A DNA stretch of 64,000 nt. Origin: Scilla litardierei (Eukaryota; Streptophyta; Magnoliopsida; Asparagales; Asparagaceae). The stretch lies in assembly GCA_030789695.1 (NCBI GenBank), contig CM061142.1, positions 277,753,043 to 277,817,042 of the forward strand, given 5' to 3'. Numbering within the stretch: the first letter of the stretch is position 1; the number at the start of each line of letters is the position of its first letter. The notes below the pieces were generated by a model. That model made no database searches. It saw nothing but the letters and a program-made list of their open reading frames with translations, and was not told the DNA's origin. Below, one piece after another: positions 1 through 10,422 of this stretch. The position numbers were made by a program, and so were the translations under genes.

Positions 1-2076
1 TATACTAACACATCCACACATACATAATTAAGATGTGCAATAGTCGTGTATACCGCACGGTATGCACGCATGCAACATCCCGAAAAGCAAGCAATACCAA
101 TCAAAATTATACTCCTACTACCCTCTGATAATCCCTAGTATAGTATAGCTATCCACACAAAAATCTATAACTACTAACACACAACAACTTCATACTATCA
201 CGAATAACTCCGAGTATATATATATCACTCAATAGGCAAACATCAATATACTATGGGAATTCTCATTCAAGCCCACGTACACAGCTTAGGTACGTGCACT
301 ACGACAACCTCACAAGGGTCCAAGGGTCTACTAACAACTAGAGTTGACACAGACATTGAAGGACCCTAAGGCCTAAGCAATAAAGAGAGGTCGAGAGCGT
401 GACGAGGGAAGGATCGATAAGCACGAGTTCAGATAGGACGAATACAAGGAGACAGCTTGGTTAGACGAAACATTGACTCAATGGTGATGTTTAGGTTGGG
501 GGAAAAGGGAGATGTAGTGATGCTTATATAGGAGGGGAAAAGAAAATAGGGTAAATAGCATGAGCTAAAATACGCAAAATTGAAAACTGGTGTACTTCAA
601 AAAAAAGTTGGAATTCCTCATCTGTATAAAATATTTGAAGATCGATAAAGCGCGTTGAAATAAGTTTGAGTCGAATATTCATAATAAGAGAAAATGTTTT
701 ATTGGTTTATATAAAATCAATGTAAAAGGAAGTAAAATTATTTACACGAATATTAAGGACATGGTTTAGAAAATTCTATCCGTTAGTGTTGTCAAAAGTT
801 TTTGAAAGTCAAAGAATGAAATCAAGTAACGGAAGGATTTAAACTCATGTTAAATGCTTCAAAACTTTAGGCTATGGAAAATTTTAAAATAACCAACATT
901 GAAACTACTTTTAGAGAACCAGGGTTTGCAAAAAAAAATGAAAAAAACTGATTTACGCAGGGTTCTTAATATACGAGCACCACAAGTCTGGCACAGATAT
1001 AAAAATAATTGAAATTCAATTTGGTTTAGAAATTTTTCCAAAAGCGTGTATGGTGAGCGGAAGAAAATAATAGTAATTTAGCATAAGAATTATCAAGGTC
1101 GAATAGCAAATCTTTAAAATCAAATCATGGAGGGTCTAAATCAGGAAGTGGTTATGAAAATAGTAATTTTGCAAAAATCTGAAGTAGCGAAAACGACGAG
1201 CAAAGTCCAACTTGCTGAAAGCTGAAATTCCATGTGTCTTGGAAGTGTATTAAAGTGAACACGACGTATCATTTGAATAACACAAATAAGAGGGAAAATT
1301 ATAAATCGAATTGGACAGGGTAAAAGTAAAACTAATATATGAAAGAACGACACATTTACATAAGTGTGGAAAAATATAGGCTGGGAAAATACCATAAGCT
1401 AGTATTCAAAAATTCCGACAAACTTTTTAAAAATTTAAATCAATGAATGAGGATGAAGTATAAGTATATTAAAATTTTGAACAAGGTTAAACTTAGGGAA
1501 AGAGGAAATCGAAAAATACTTTCAGAAGATTCAGGATTTGTAATGGAGATGTTCGAAGAGTGACGACGATCGTCATGAGGCGATCTCGTGAATCGAGGCA
1601 AGGAAATTTGGTCAGGTGATCAGCACATACATACGCCTAGGATATGATTCTGAAGGATCTACAGGGAAAATCCTACGGTCGATCAACTAAAGACTTGGAA
1701 CTAGGCACTAAGACCTTCTAAGGGGTTGGACGGTAATGAAATGCGTTCAGCTTGGTCCGAAATCGATGAACCCAAGTGAACGACAAAAGGAAATTTTAGA
1801 GGTCTAATATGGTCAGGGTTAGGCAATAACCGCTAAGGTAACTCCTACGACGATTAAATCAATTGCTAAAAGGGAGTCTAACTACAATCAGGGCCTCTAC
1901 TTAGCAAGCACAGACGTCTAACTAAGCCTTCTTATCACCTAGTGTCCTAAGAAAACAACTAAACTCAGGGCTTATTACTCGGATGTTGCAATTTATTTAC
2001 TGGACATTCTGTTATTATCGTTGTTCCGTTGATTCGTAATTGCAAGACCGGACCTGCATGGGCCACCAACAAAACA
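1..2076 (-). mobile_element. Noncoding internal domain of LARD-type LTR element, copy 1 (cut by window edge)
   Basis: No gag or pol motif is visible on either strand. The stretch around 30-110 (TGCAATAGTCG, then a run of CA/TA-rich sequence) aligns with 43464 onward in the complete LARD. The block with GAGTTGACACAG near 345 aligns with 43690, and 2030-2076 aligns with 46020-46063. The primer-site block lies at the right end beside LTR A, so the element reads on the minus strand and continues off the left edge of the window. The short open frames here resemble no retroelement protein. Confidence 0.7.
2053..2068 (-). other. Putative primer binding site block, copy 1
   Basis: The minus strand reads TGGTGGCCCATGCAGG eight bases inside the LTR edge. 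The same block sits at 17122, 20708 (degenerate), 27888 and 46040, always next to an LTR starting TGTCACGCC or AGTCACGCC. Its conserved place beside the 5' LTR suggests a primer site. I could not match it to a tRNA 3' end. Confidence 0.45.
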
Positions 2077-3105
2077 TGTCACGCCCCGCTTCCCAAGAAC
2101 GTGGAGGCGAAGCGTGAGAAGGTCCGCTCAGACTTGAAGCTACAAAGCTGCAAGTCCGATAAGCGTCAATCAAATTAAAACTGCAGGTCCTTGCAACGCG
2201 AAACGAAACAAAGATAATAATAACGAAAGAGACAAAAGAAACATCTCAGAATATCCATAGCAATAAATCTCAACATCACAGTAAAGCCTCCAGGCTAAAA
2301 GAAAAGAGTCTAAAAGAGACCGAGCATGGCCAACAAAAGTACAAAGTACAACAACAAAGTAATGGTGCAAGCACCGACATCTAACAGCAACCTAAAGCAA
2401 AAGCAACGCCAACAGTCTCTAAAACTGGTCTCCGGTGTCCATGAACTCCTCGACGAACGTAGGCTCAGTGTCAGCAACTACCTCGTCCGCTACAACTATC
2501 TCTGGCTCAGGGTCTAACATGTGACACCCAAAGAGAAAGGGGCACATGTCAGCAAGTCTGGAAGACTTGTGCAACTGAAACTGAAAGTACAAGTAAGAGC
2601 AACCTAGCAGTTCTAGCATGATGCAATGACATGGCAGTTAAAGTATGAGTGCAGCAGGTAAAGTAAAGTAAAGTAAAGTACGAGCATGGCATGGCATGGA
2701 TGACAAGTATTACATGAATCATTCACAAGACAAGTACAAGACAAGGAAAGTAAGCACCTCGTGCACAGAGATTCCGTCTTTTGGCTAGAGGGCTGATCAG
2801 GCCACTCCTAAGCTCAAGCGAACGTTTATCCCTACCCCTCCACGTGTGTCGAGCCAGGGCCTTACCCCCGAACGGTAATGCTCGCTTCTGGATCACGAGC
2901 CAGGAAGTGTTTTACCTTGCTGGTCTAGGGGTGCACCTAGCCAGTCAAGGGAGTACAAGTACAAGTATTGTAGCGTGTGCTACCAATGCGACATTCAATG
3001 CATGGATGGCATGTAAGATGCAATGCATGACGGTTAAAAGTGCGTACAGGTAAGGAAAGTAAACGTGACAGTTTAGTATGCATGAACAACAGGTTTAAAG
3101 GGTTG

Positions 3106-3282
3106 GATCTAGCTTCGTTGTCAAGCTAGATCAATTAGGTGACGGATCTAGTTTCGTTGTCAAACTAGATCAAGTAGGCGTCTAGCCAGCTATCATTTCA
3201 CTGACTAGTCTCTTTTACGCTAGGAACAAGGAAGTGGCCTAAAAACATGGCCCTACACAAGAGTTGGCAAGTTTCACTTGCC
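3106..3282 (-). other. Conserved multi-hairpin module in LTR A
   Basis: Hairpin 1 has arms GATCTAGCTT and AAGCTAGATC around loop CGTTGTC (3106-3132). It is duplicated at 3145-3171 with arms GATCTAGTTT and AAACTAGATC, a compensatory change. A second stem CTAGCCAG/CTGACTAG flanks the loop CTATCATTTCA (3182-3208). GGCC/GGCC (3236-3252) and GGCAAG/CTTGCC (3266-3282) follow. The order is the same in LTRs B to F. By position it is probably transcribed from the minus strand as part of the leader. Confidence 0.6.
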
Positions 3283-4096
3283 TGCAATTATCACGTCAAG
3301 AAAACACCGTCCAACGAGTCCAAAGTCACGATTCCTACGTGCACAAGTCCACCGGCCTACATCCGTTTTATTAATCTTGATTAGTGATTGCTATAACATT
3401 TAAAATACTTTAAAATACTGATTTTTAGTCTTGGTTAGCATGCAATTTGGTTGGGGGTCCTAGGGGTGCAAAGCGTTACCTCAACACGACGCGAAAGCTA
3501 CACCGGCGTCGGGTAGCGACGCCGAGGGTTGGAATAGAAGAACGCGCTCCAAGTCCTGATTCCAATATAGTTTCCTCACTGGAAAGTTCAGAGCATCAAC
3601 CCGGGCGACGATTCCAGATTCCAAAGCTCGCACGTGCGACGACGGGCTACGACGTGCGACGACGTCGTACGCAACGGATCCTCGAAGAGCAAGCACCTAG
3701 GTGGGGCCCACAGTAGTCCTAGGGACCTTTGGGGGACCCACAATAACTCTGGAGAACTTGGGGGGCCCACGGTGGCAAGCGGTGCGACGGATGCGGGGTT
3801 GCGACGTTTGGCCATCGGTCGTACCCCTCCAATGCGGGAGAATTCCTCGGTCGTGCGCTTAAAATGCGGGGGCTGCGACGTTGGGTTGTGCAGCGGCTGC
3901 GGTGCAGTGCTTGGTGCGGGGTTTCTTCTCGGTCAGATCGATGGGAAGCCTCGGTCAGGCGCTTGGGCTGCAGCAGAGCGGGGGTTGCGATGCGGAGCGG
4001 TGGAGCGGGCCGGTCAGATAGATTGGTTCTCTCGGTCGGAGCGGGGTGCGAGCATTGCAAAGGAGCGGCGGGCGACTGGGTGCGGAGCGGGCGCTT

Positions 4097-4121
4097 GAGC
4101 TCTCGGTCTGACCGAGAGCTC
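4097..4121. repeat. 25-base perfect palindrome in LTR A
   Basis: GAGCTCTCGGTC, one T, then its exact reverse complement GACCGAGAGCTC. It lies in the GC-rich block upstream (minus-strand sense) of the LTR body. Confidence 0.85.
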
Positions 4122-4248
4122 CCTTCGGTCGGTGCGGAAGAATTGAGCGGAGCGCCTGTGCAGCGATGTGGGCCAAGCTTGGTGCGGGGGCGGCCAGCGG
4201 TCGGAGCGGGGGGTTTGGCCTCGTTTCTTCGGTCGCGCGGCTGCTGAA

Positions 4249-4266
4249 CGTCGCAACGTTGCGACG
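4249..4266. repeat. 18-base perfect palindrome in LTR A
   Basis: CGTCGCAACGTTGCGACG equals its own reverse complement. A further CGTCGCAACGT follows at about 4270. This is CpG-dense and close to the TATA-like site near 4350. Confidence 0.85.
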
Positions 4267-4939
4267 AATCGTCGCAACGTCCAATTTTGCTTTTGGAAGA
4301 GGCTAGGGCTAATTTCTTGCGAAAATAGGTCTTCCTAGGGGTTGCTTATATAGTATAGATGGGTTGACTTGGTCTAGGGCTAAATCTAATAGGATTAGAA
4401 TATTAAAATAATTTAAAATTTGAAATTCAACTTCTCCAACTCACCCAAGGATTTGACTTGGTCCAAATGAGCTGGAAATTGGCTCAAAAATTCTTTAAAA
4501 TGTTTAAAACTCAAATAAATTTTCTTTGGCCGAATTTAATATAAAAATAAATTATTAAAAATATTATAAACCTTGTTAAAAATATAAAAGTGGTCAAATA
4601 AACTCCAAAAATTATAAGATAAATATCGGGGTGATCGTGACGACGAATGTGAGCTAGCTAAGAAGACGGATCTCAAATTCGACGTCGGCCGACGAAACTA
4701 AAAATAGAAACGTCTCCCGTCAAAAGTGAAAATCGCCACGTCTCATCGAATAAGTGTAAATTGTGGGAAAACGACTCAAGAAACGTCATTCCAAAATAGT
4801 GCCACTATTTAATATTCTCAGAGACGTTCACAACGGCATATCACACAAAAGTGTTCACGAACAAACAAAGTCTAAAATAAGCACGTGCACGGACAAAAGC
4901 ACGTGCACGAACAACGTACAACGAAAAGTGGTCGTTACA

Positions 4940-5599
4940 AAACAAAAGTTTTGATACAATCACATACAGCCAAGATAAGCTATTCAATAATACGAAAGAC
5001 TAAGTCTAAGGATTTGCCTGCTATGACGCTATCCATACCTATATGAATACCATCATTCAGACCACTCCATACGTATATCACGGACCACACTGAGTATACA
5101 TACACGATACAAGAGACAATCACTAATATCTTAAAGGTTGCACACTCGTACCGGTTCACATGCTCTATCTACAAACATACACCACGACGACATTATAAAA
5201 CTAAAGGCCCACTACTAAACTAGAGTTGACACAGGCAACTACAAGCACTATTGTCTACATGAAAGAAAGGAACCGGAACCAAAAGCGAAACGAAACAAGA
5301 TCGGAAGAAACGAGTTTGGATAAGGCGAGGATAAGTAGATAACTAGTTGGATGGAACTAAGATATTGCTCAAAATATGGAAATAGATAAAAAGGATCACG
5401 TGTAAAATACGGTATCATATATTTTTATACTTATAAAAATTATGTAGAAAAAGTGAGCAGATGGTAGAAAATCTCAACTCGAAAAAGAGTTAGACGGAGA
5501 AATGAAGAGTAGGGTGAGGTAGTAATTTGTTTTGCGAATAAAATAAGTTTATACAAAGATGTTTTTTTTGAAATATGAGCATGATGAACATAGCACAAT
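4940..5599 (-). mobile_element. Start of LARD internal domain, copy 2 (3' part, truncated)
   Basis: From about 4992 the sequence matches the noncoding internal domain of copies 1 and 3, for example the GAGTTGACACAGGCAAC block near 5223 against 43690. The expected LTR-plus-polypurine junction (ACATCxTACCCACCTT on the plus strand) is absent after LTR A, so the 3' end of this copy is missing. No coding region is visible. Confidence 0.6.
4992..5280 (+). repeat. 289-bp direct repeat, copy a
   Basis: It runs from ACGAAAGACTAAGTC to GAAAGGAACCGGAACC and is repeated at 5856-6144 at the same length, with about nine differences by eye. The two copies bracket host sequence plus a LINE 3' fragment. Confidence 0.9.
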
Positions 5600-5855
5600 G
5601 AACATAGAACATAGAACAAAGACGTTGACCTTGTGGACCGTCCGTTTTTTGGGAACTGGGGGCTTTAGGCCGTTTGTGTTGCCCCCCGGTACATTTTTTA
5701 TCTTTTCTTGGCTCATTCCTGGTAGTTCTAGGGTGGGGTGATTGCTTTCCCAGCCTCTCCCCTACCTGCTCTTCTTGTTGGTATGAGCCTTGATGTAGCC
5801 CCTGTTTATATTTATATACACACTCACTTACTTTTCAATATATACACACACACAC
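5600..5855 (+). mobile_element. LINE 3'-end fragment
   Basis: Bases 5690-5815 align with the 3' UTR of the LINE at 9996-10155. Shared blocks include GGTAGTTCT, GGGGTGA, CCCAGCCTCTCCC, ACCTGCTCT and CTTGATGTAG, followed by a TA/CA-rich tail (5812-5855). Only the last roughly 200 bases of the element are present, the usual severe 5' truncation of a LINE insertion. The exact left edge is unclear. Confidence 0.7.
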
Positions 5856-6144
5856 ACGAAAGACTAAGTCTAAGGATTTGCGTGCTATGACGCTATCCAT
5901 ACCTATATGAATACCATTATTCAGACCACTCCATACGTATATCACGGACCACACTGAGTATACATACACAATACAAGAGGCAATCACTAATATCCTAAAG
6001 GTAGCACACTCGTACCGGTTCACATGCTCTATCTACAAACATACACCACGACGACATTATAAAACCAAAGGCCCACTACTAAACTAGAGTTGACACAGGC
6101 AACTACAAGAACTATTGTCTACATGAAAGAAAGGAACCGTAACC
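5856..6144 (+). repeat. 289-bp direct repeat, copy b
   Basis: A second copy of 4992-5280, about 97% identical by eye. It starts directly after the CA-rich tail of the LINE fragment and ends where the next LINE begins. Confidence 0.9.
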
Positions 6145-6214
6145 TAGTGCCGTGGTGCTGACTGCGATGCGCAACCTAGTGCCGTCGACCGCTCTGAAGC
6201 TGTAATTGCCTGTA

Positions 6215-6440
6215 TCGTCTTGATTGATGCTGAATATCCTACCCTTCCCCTAGTCCCAATGCTCCTACCCAGTCCACCCGTCGCAAATCTATGCCCAAAT
6301 CCATCCCTACCTGCCCACAGCCCGCCACCATTCCTAACCCCATGTATGTTACCAAGGCCTCCAAATCCCATTCCCCTAAAAAATCTGGACCGGTTCCTTC
6401 ACGAGTACAAACCAGGAGCCAAACCCCCCTTGCAGTTTAA
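6215..6440 (+). pseudogene. LINE ORF1 C-terminal remnant
   Basis: One frame (about 6257-6440) gives a proline- and serine-rich tail ending in a basic QTRSQT-like stretch just before the ORF2 start. This is how plant LINE ORF1 proteins commonly end. The DUF4283-like and zinc-knuckle parts of ORF1 (RNA binding, ribonucleoprotein formation) are absent because of the 5' truncation. The call rests on position and composition only. Confidence 0.45.
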
Positions 6441-6449
6441 TATCGGTCC

Positions 6450-9400
6450 TAGCTTGGAATGTGAGGGGACTAAATGCCCCTGCCCATCGGAGGGATGTCA
6501 AGCATCACATCAAAGGTTAAAAGCCTCTCTTGTCGGTCTTTTGGAAACTAAGATTTGGGATCTTGATGGGGATATTGTCTCTTCGTGCTGCCCCAAGGGG
6601 TGGAAGACCCTTCATAACTAAGTCCATGTCGCGAAGGGTAGGGTCTGGGTAGCATTTGACCCCTTTGTTTGGAGCTGTAGGGTGATCTCCTCCTCGACAC
6701 AGCACATCACCCTCGAGTCTGCCAATCAGGGTGGTTTCATTGTGGCGTTCTCCTTTGTCTATGCTTCCAATCTGGCCTCTGACCGCGGGCTTCTTTGGGC
6801 CTCTCTTCGGAGTGATTGCCTCCTTGTTGGTGGGGGGGCTTGGGTGGTACTTGGTGACTTCAATGTTACCCGTTTTGTGTATGAGAAGGTTGGTGGCCGT
6901 ATCCTTACCCCGGTCCAACTTGAGGACTTCAACATCTGCATTGTCGACTGTGGGCTTCATAACATTCGGTGTATTGGTGACCCCTTGAGTTGGAGTAATC
7001 ACGCATCGACTGGACCATGTATCTCCTACCGCCTAGATAGGACCTTGGTTAACACGGCATGGCTTGCCACACTTCCTGATGCTTTCACCTCCTACCTCCC
7101 CTGGCACCAGTGATCACTCTCCGCTGTTGCTTCAGATTTTATCTCCTCCCAACTCCGGCCCGAAACCCTTCCAGTTCTTCAGTCACTATCTCCAGATCCC
7201 AGGGTTCTACTCTCTTCTTCTGTCTGTCTGGCGTGGCCACTTCTCTGGTTCCCCTATGCTCAGGCTAGTCTTTAAGCTAAAAGCCCTCAAGGCTGCCATC
7301 CGGTCTTGGCCCGCGGCCCGCCACCACTTTCCCCCCTCGGATGTCGTGAGGAGTGACATCTCTACTCTACAGGCCTCCCCCTCCTTCCACACTTGCCCGA
7401 TTCTCCTGCATCGGGACCGTGCCCTTGGCCGTCTCTTGGCCTCCAGCCTTGACATTGAGGAGAGCCAGGTGAGACAGAAGAGCCGCCAGACCTGGCTTTC
7501 TCAAGGAGACATGAATACAAAGTTCTTCTATGCGGCTTCCAAAGATCGAGCGGCTGGGAATAGCCTTCTCCATTTGATTGGGCCCAATGGGGGTGCTGCC
7601 ACAAGTTAGATGCCCTTCGATCTGATGCAGTTGAGTTCTTCACTTCCCTCTTCCACCAGGACTCATATCCATCTTCCTTCCCTGAGCTTGTACCGAAGCA
7701 GATCCTCTCTCCTGGGGCCTGCGAGTGGATTGGTGGTCCTGTTTCTGATCTTGAGATCAAGGAGGCCCTCTTCTCCTTGGACAAGGATAAGTCTCCTGGC
7801 TCGGATGGTTTCCCACCCCTCTTCTTCCAGGACATGTAGGGGATTGTGGGTAAGGATGTCCTAGGGGCAATTTGGTCCTTCTTCTCCTCTGGTTGCATTC
7901 TGAAGCAAATCAATCATACATTCCTCACCCTTATCCCCAAGTTCCCGGCTGCCTCTTCTCTCGGGGATTACATGCCCATCTCTTGCTGCAATGTGATATA
8001 CAAGATCATCTCCAAGGTTCTCAGTAGGAGACTCGCTAAAGTCATTCCTGGTCTCATCTCCTGGAACCAGTCCGCTTTCATCAAAGGGCGCCTGATCTCT
8101 GATTCCTCTCTCCTTGCCCATGACCTCATCATAGACTTCTCTGCTTCCTTGGGGGCCAGGGCCTGCATTCAATTGGATCTTCGCAAAGCATTTGACAGCA
8201 TCAACCAGGAGTTCCTCTATCACTTTATGTCTCAGCTTGGCTTTCCCCCCTCCTTCATCCAATGGGTCAAGGTTTGTGTGGACTCTGCCTCTTTCTCTGT
8301 CCTCGTCAATGGCTATCCTGCTGGTTTTTTGGTAGTGACAGGGGGGTTCGCCAGGGGGACCATATCTCCCCATTCCTCTTCATCTTAGTCATGGAATACT
8401 TTACTCTCCTCATGGATTCGGCCACCTCCTCTGGCACCATTCGTCCTCCGAAGGGGGGGGTGCAGGGCATCCCGTTTGATCTCCTGTTCGCTGATGACAT
8501 GCTGGTTTTCTGCAAGGCTGAGGCCTCTTCCTTCCTGGAGCTAGGTAGGCTTCTTGACTCCTTCCACCTTCTTGCTGGCCTGGAGGTTGATAGGGGGAAA
8601 AGCAAGATTATTCTCAGCAAAGGCTCTTGTTCTGGCAGTGAGCTCTCCCTCATCTTGGGTATTCCACTCGTCGACCCTCCACTGAAGTACCTCGGTCTCC
8701 CGCTTTCCTCCTCCTACCCGGCTGCAAATCTTTACTCCAGCATGATTGATAGGTGTAAGGCCAAGATCTCTGGCTGGTCTTCCAGACTTCTGTCCACGGC
8801 ATGGCGCATCGAGTTGGTCCGCACGGTCATCCACGGATATGTTTCTTACTGGATCCAGTCCTTTCGGATCCCCTCCACGGTTCTGGCCACAATTAATTGT
8901 TTATGCCGTGATTTCATTTGGGGAACAAAGCTCCACCTCTGGCGGTGGGAGGACATGTGTTTTCCTAAGTGTGAAGGGGGGATTGGTCTCCGTAGTCTTC
9001 GTGAAGTGGGGGTTGCGGCTAGTATCAAACTCCTTTGGAGGCTCCTTCACTCCCCCTAGCCCTGGGCATCCTACATGCGTGATACCTACCTGAAGCGCAC
9101 TCCATTATTTCAGTGTGAAGCCTCTGGTCTTGACTCTGGTTCTTGGAAGCATGTTCTCCGATGTCGGGATTTGGCCACTTCCTGCTTCCGTCGTATTGTG
9201 AGGGATGTGCGGTCCTCTTCTTTTTGGTATGACCCCTGGCTACCATGTGGTCCCTTGGCCTTGCTGTGCACCCCTCCTACTCCGCTGAGGTTCCGCCGGG
9301 TTGCTGACTTTTGGGATGGTCGTGGTTGGTCCCTTCCTGTTGAGATTCGCCACCTATCGCACCTATTTGCTGATGCCTCTGTGACCGATGGCCCGGATTT

Positions 9401-9995
9401 ATGGGAATGGGCGGTTGACGGTGACTGCTCCCTCCGAGCGGCCTGGTCGTCCACACGCCGTCACTCCGCTCCTGCTCACCTTGCTCCTGTGGTCTGGTTT
9501 CCTGGGCACACACCTAAGTTTTCACTCACCTTACTGCGTGCCCTCCTCGACCGTCTTCCCACCACTCACTAGCTCGCTAGGCGAGGGGTTCGTGACCAGT
9601 CAGCCTGCGTCCTCTGTGGTGATCACCCTGAGACTTCTCGTCATATCTTCTTCCGATGCGACTATAGTGCTTTTATTTGGGCGGCGTGTAAGCTTCGCCT
9701 GGGTCTTCCTTCTTGTTCCAAATCCATTACTGTTGACGCGCACATGCTGAGACGGCGGTTTGGAGCGAGAGAAAAGACCACTCCCTGGGGCAACCTCTCC
9801 TTGCTTGTCTTCTCCGCGGTGGTCTGGCATATCTGGAGAGAGATGAACAACTACATCTTTCGCTCGCTTCTGTGCCCCAAGACTGCTCTTCTTGCCAGGA
9901 TCTCATCTGACGTCTCTGCTGCCATGGCTAGTCTTGATCTTAGTGATACTGCTACTGCGGATCTCCTCCTTTTTGAGAACAGGGTTCTCCCCTAG
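6450..9995 (+). pseudogene. LINE ORF2 (endonuclease-reverse transcriptase), frameshifted
   Basis: ORF2 nicks DNA and copies the LINE RNA at the nick. Visible parts, in order: the endonuclease start AWNVRGLNAP (about 6456); the endonuclease core with LGDFNVTR (about 6850) and SDHSPLL (about 7110, in another frame); the RT motifs KSPGSDGF (about 7790), RPI-like block as YMPISCCNVIYKI (about 7970), LDLRKAFDSI (about 8175) and the catalytic LLFADDMLVF (FADD at 8487-8498); and the zf-RVT region near 9480-9700 with CVLCGDHPET. It ends at 9995 with FENRVLP. Several frameshifts and stops (for example near 6513, 7113, 7609, 7838, 8385, 9058 and 9572) break it. No RNase H domain is seen. Confidence 0.85.
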
Positions 9996-10155
9996 GCATG
10001 TTTTGTGCGCCTCCCCAGTTTAGGTTTAGACTTCTCTTTCCTTGTACTTTCTCGGCTTTTTCCAGGTAGTTCTTGAGTGGGGTGACTGCTTCCCAGCCTC
10101 TCCCCCACCTGCTCTGCTTCTGGTTCTTGCCTTGATGTAGACCAGTTTATATATA

Positions 10156-10170
10156 TATACATACACACTT
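10156..10170 (+). repeat. Target site duplication of nested LINE, left copy
   Basis: TATACATACACACTT, identical to 15893-15907. It is followed at once by the T-run that is the poly-A end of the minus-strand LINE. Confidence 0.9.
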
Positions 10171-10422
10171 TTTTTTGAAAGGTAATGTTAGTCTTTATTG
10201 ATGATTTTACAAAAATACAATGTGGGATTTGATGGGTGTTGGGTCCAAAGGAGAGAGGATAGGACACAAGCGTCGTCACTCCCTACCAATATCCCCCCAC
10301 CTATAAGCCCCAAAGATCAATGACAACTCGTTGCGATATGAAAATTCCAAGAGAAACCCACCCATAATTACACAGCAAGACTCATTTCCTATGAGTTCTA
10401 ACAGGCAAATCACCTTTGTGCA

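Larger units (their letters stand above)
2077..4939 (-). repeat. LTR A (5' LTR of LARD-type element, copy 1)
   Basis: It begins TGTCACGCCCC and ends GTCGTTACA on the plus strand, that is TG...CA in both directions, matching LTRs B, E and F. It carries the conserved hairpin module (3106-3282) and the GTAGC/GCTAC hairpin near 2970. A GC-rich block with strong palindromes lies at about 3600-4290. A minus-strand TATA-like CTATATAAGC lies near 4350. The length of 2863 bp fits the 2.4-3.3 kb range of its relatives. Open frames inside the GC-rich block are compositional and not credible genes. Confidence 0.75.

Noticed and set aside
3447..4284. Several overlapping open frames on both strands in a GC-rich block
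   Set aside because: They arise from low stop-codon density in GC-rich LTR sequence; translations are Arg/Ala/Gly-rich with no family resemblance.
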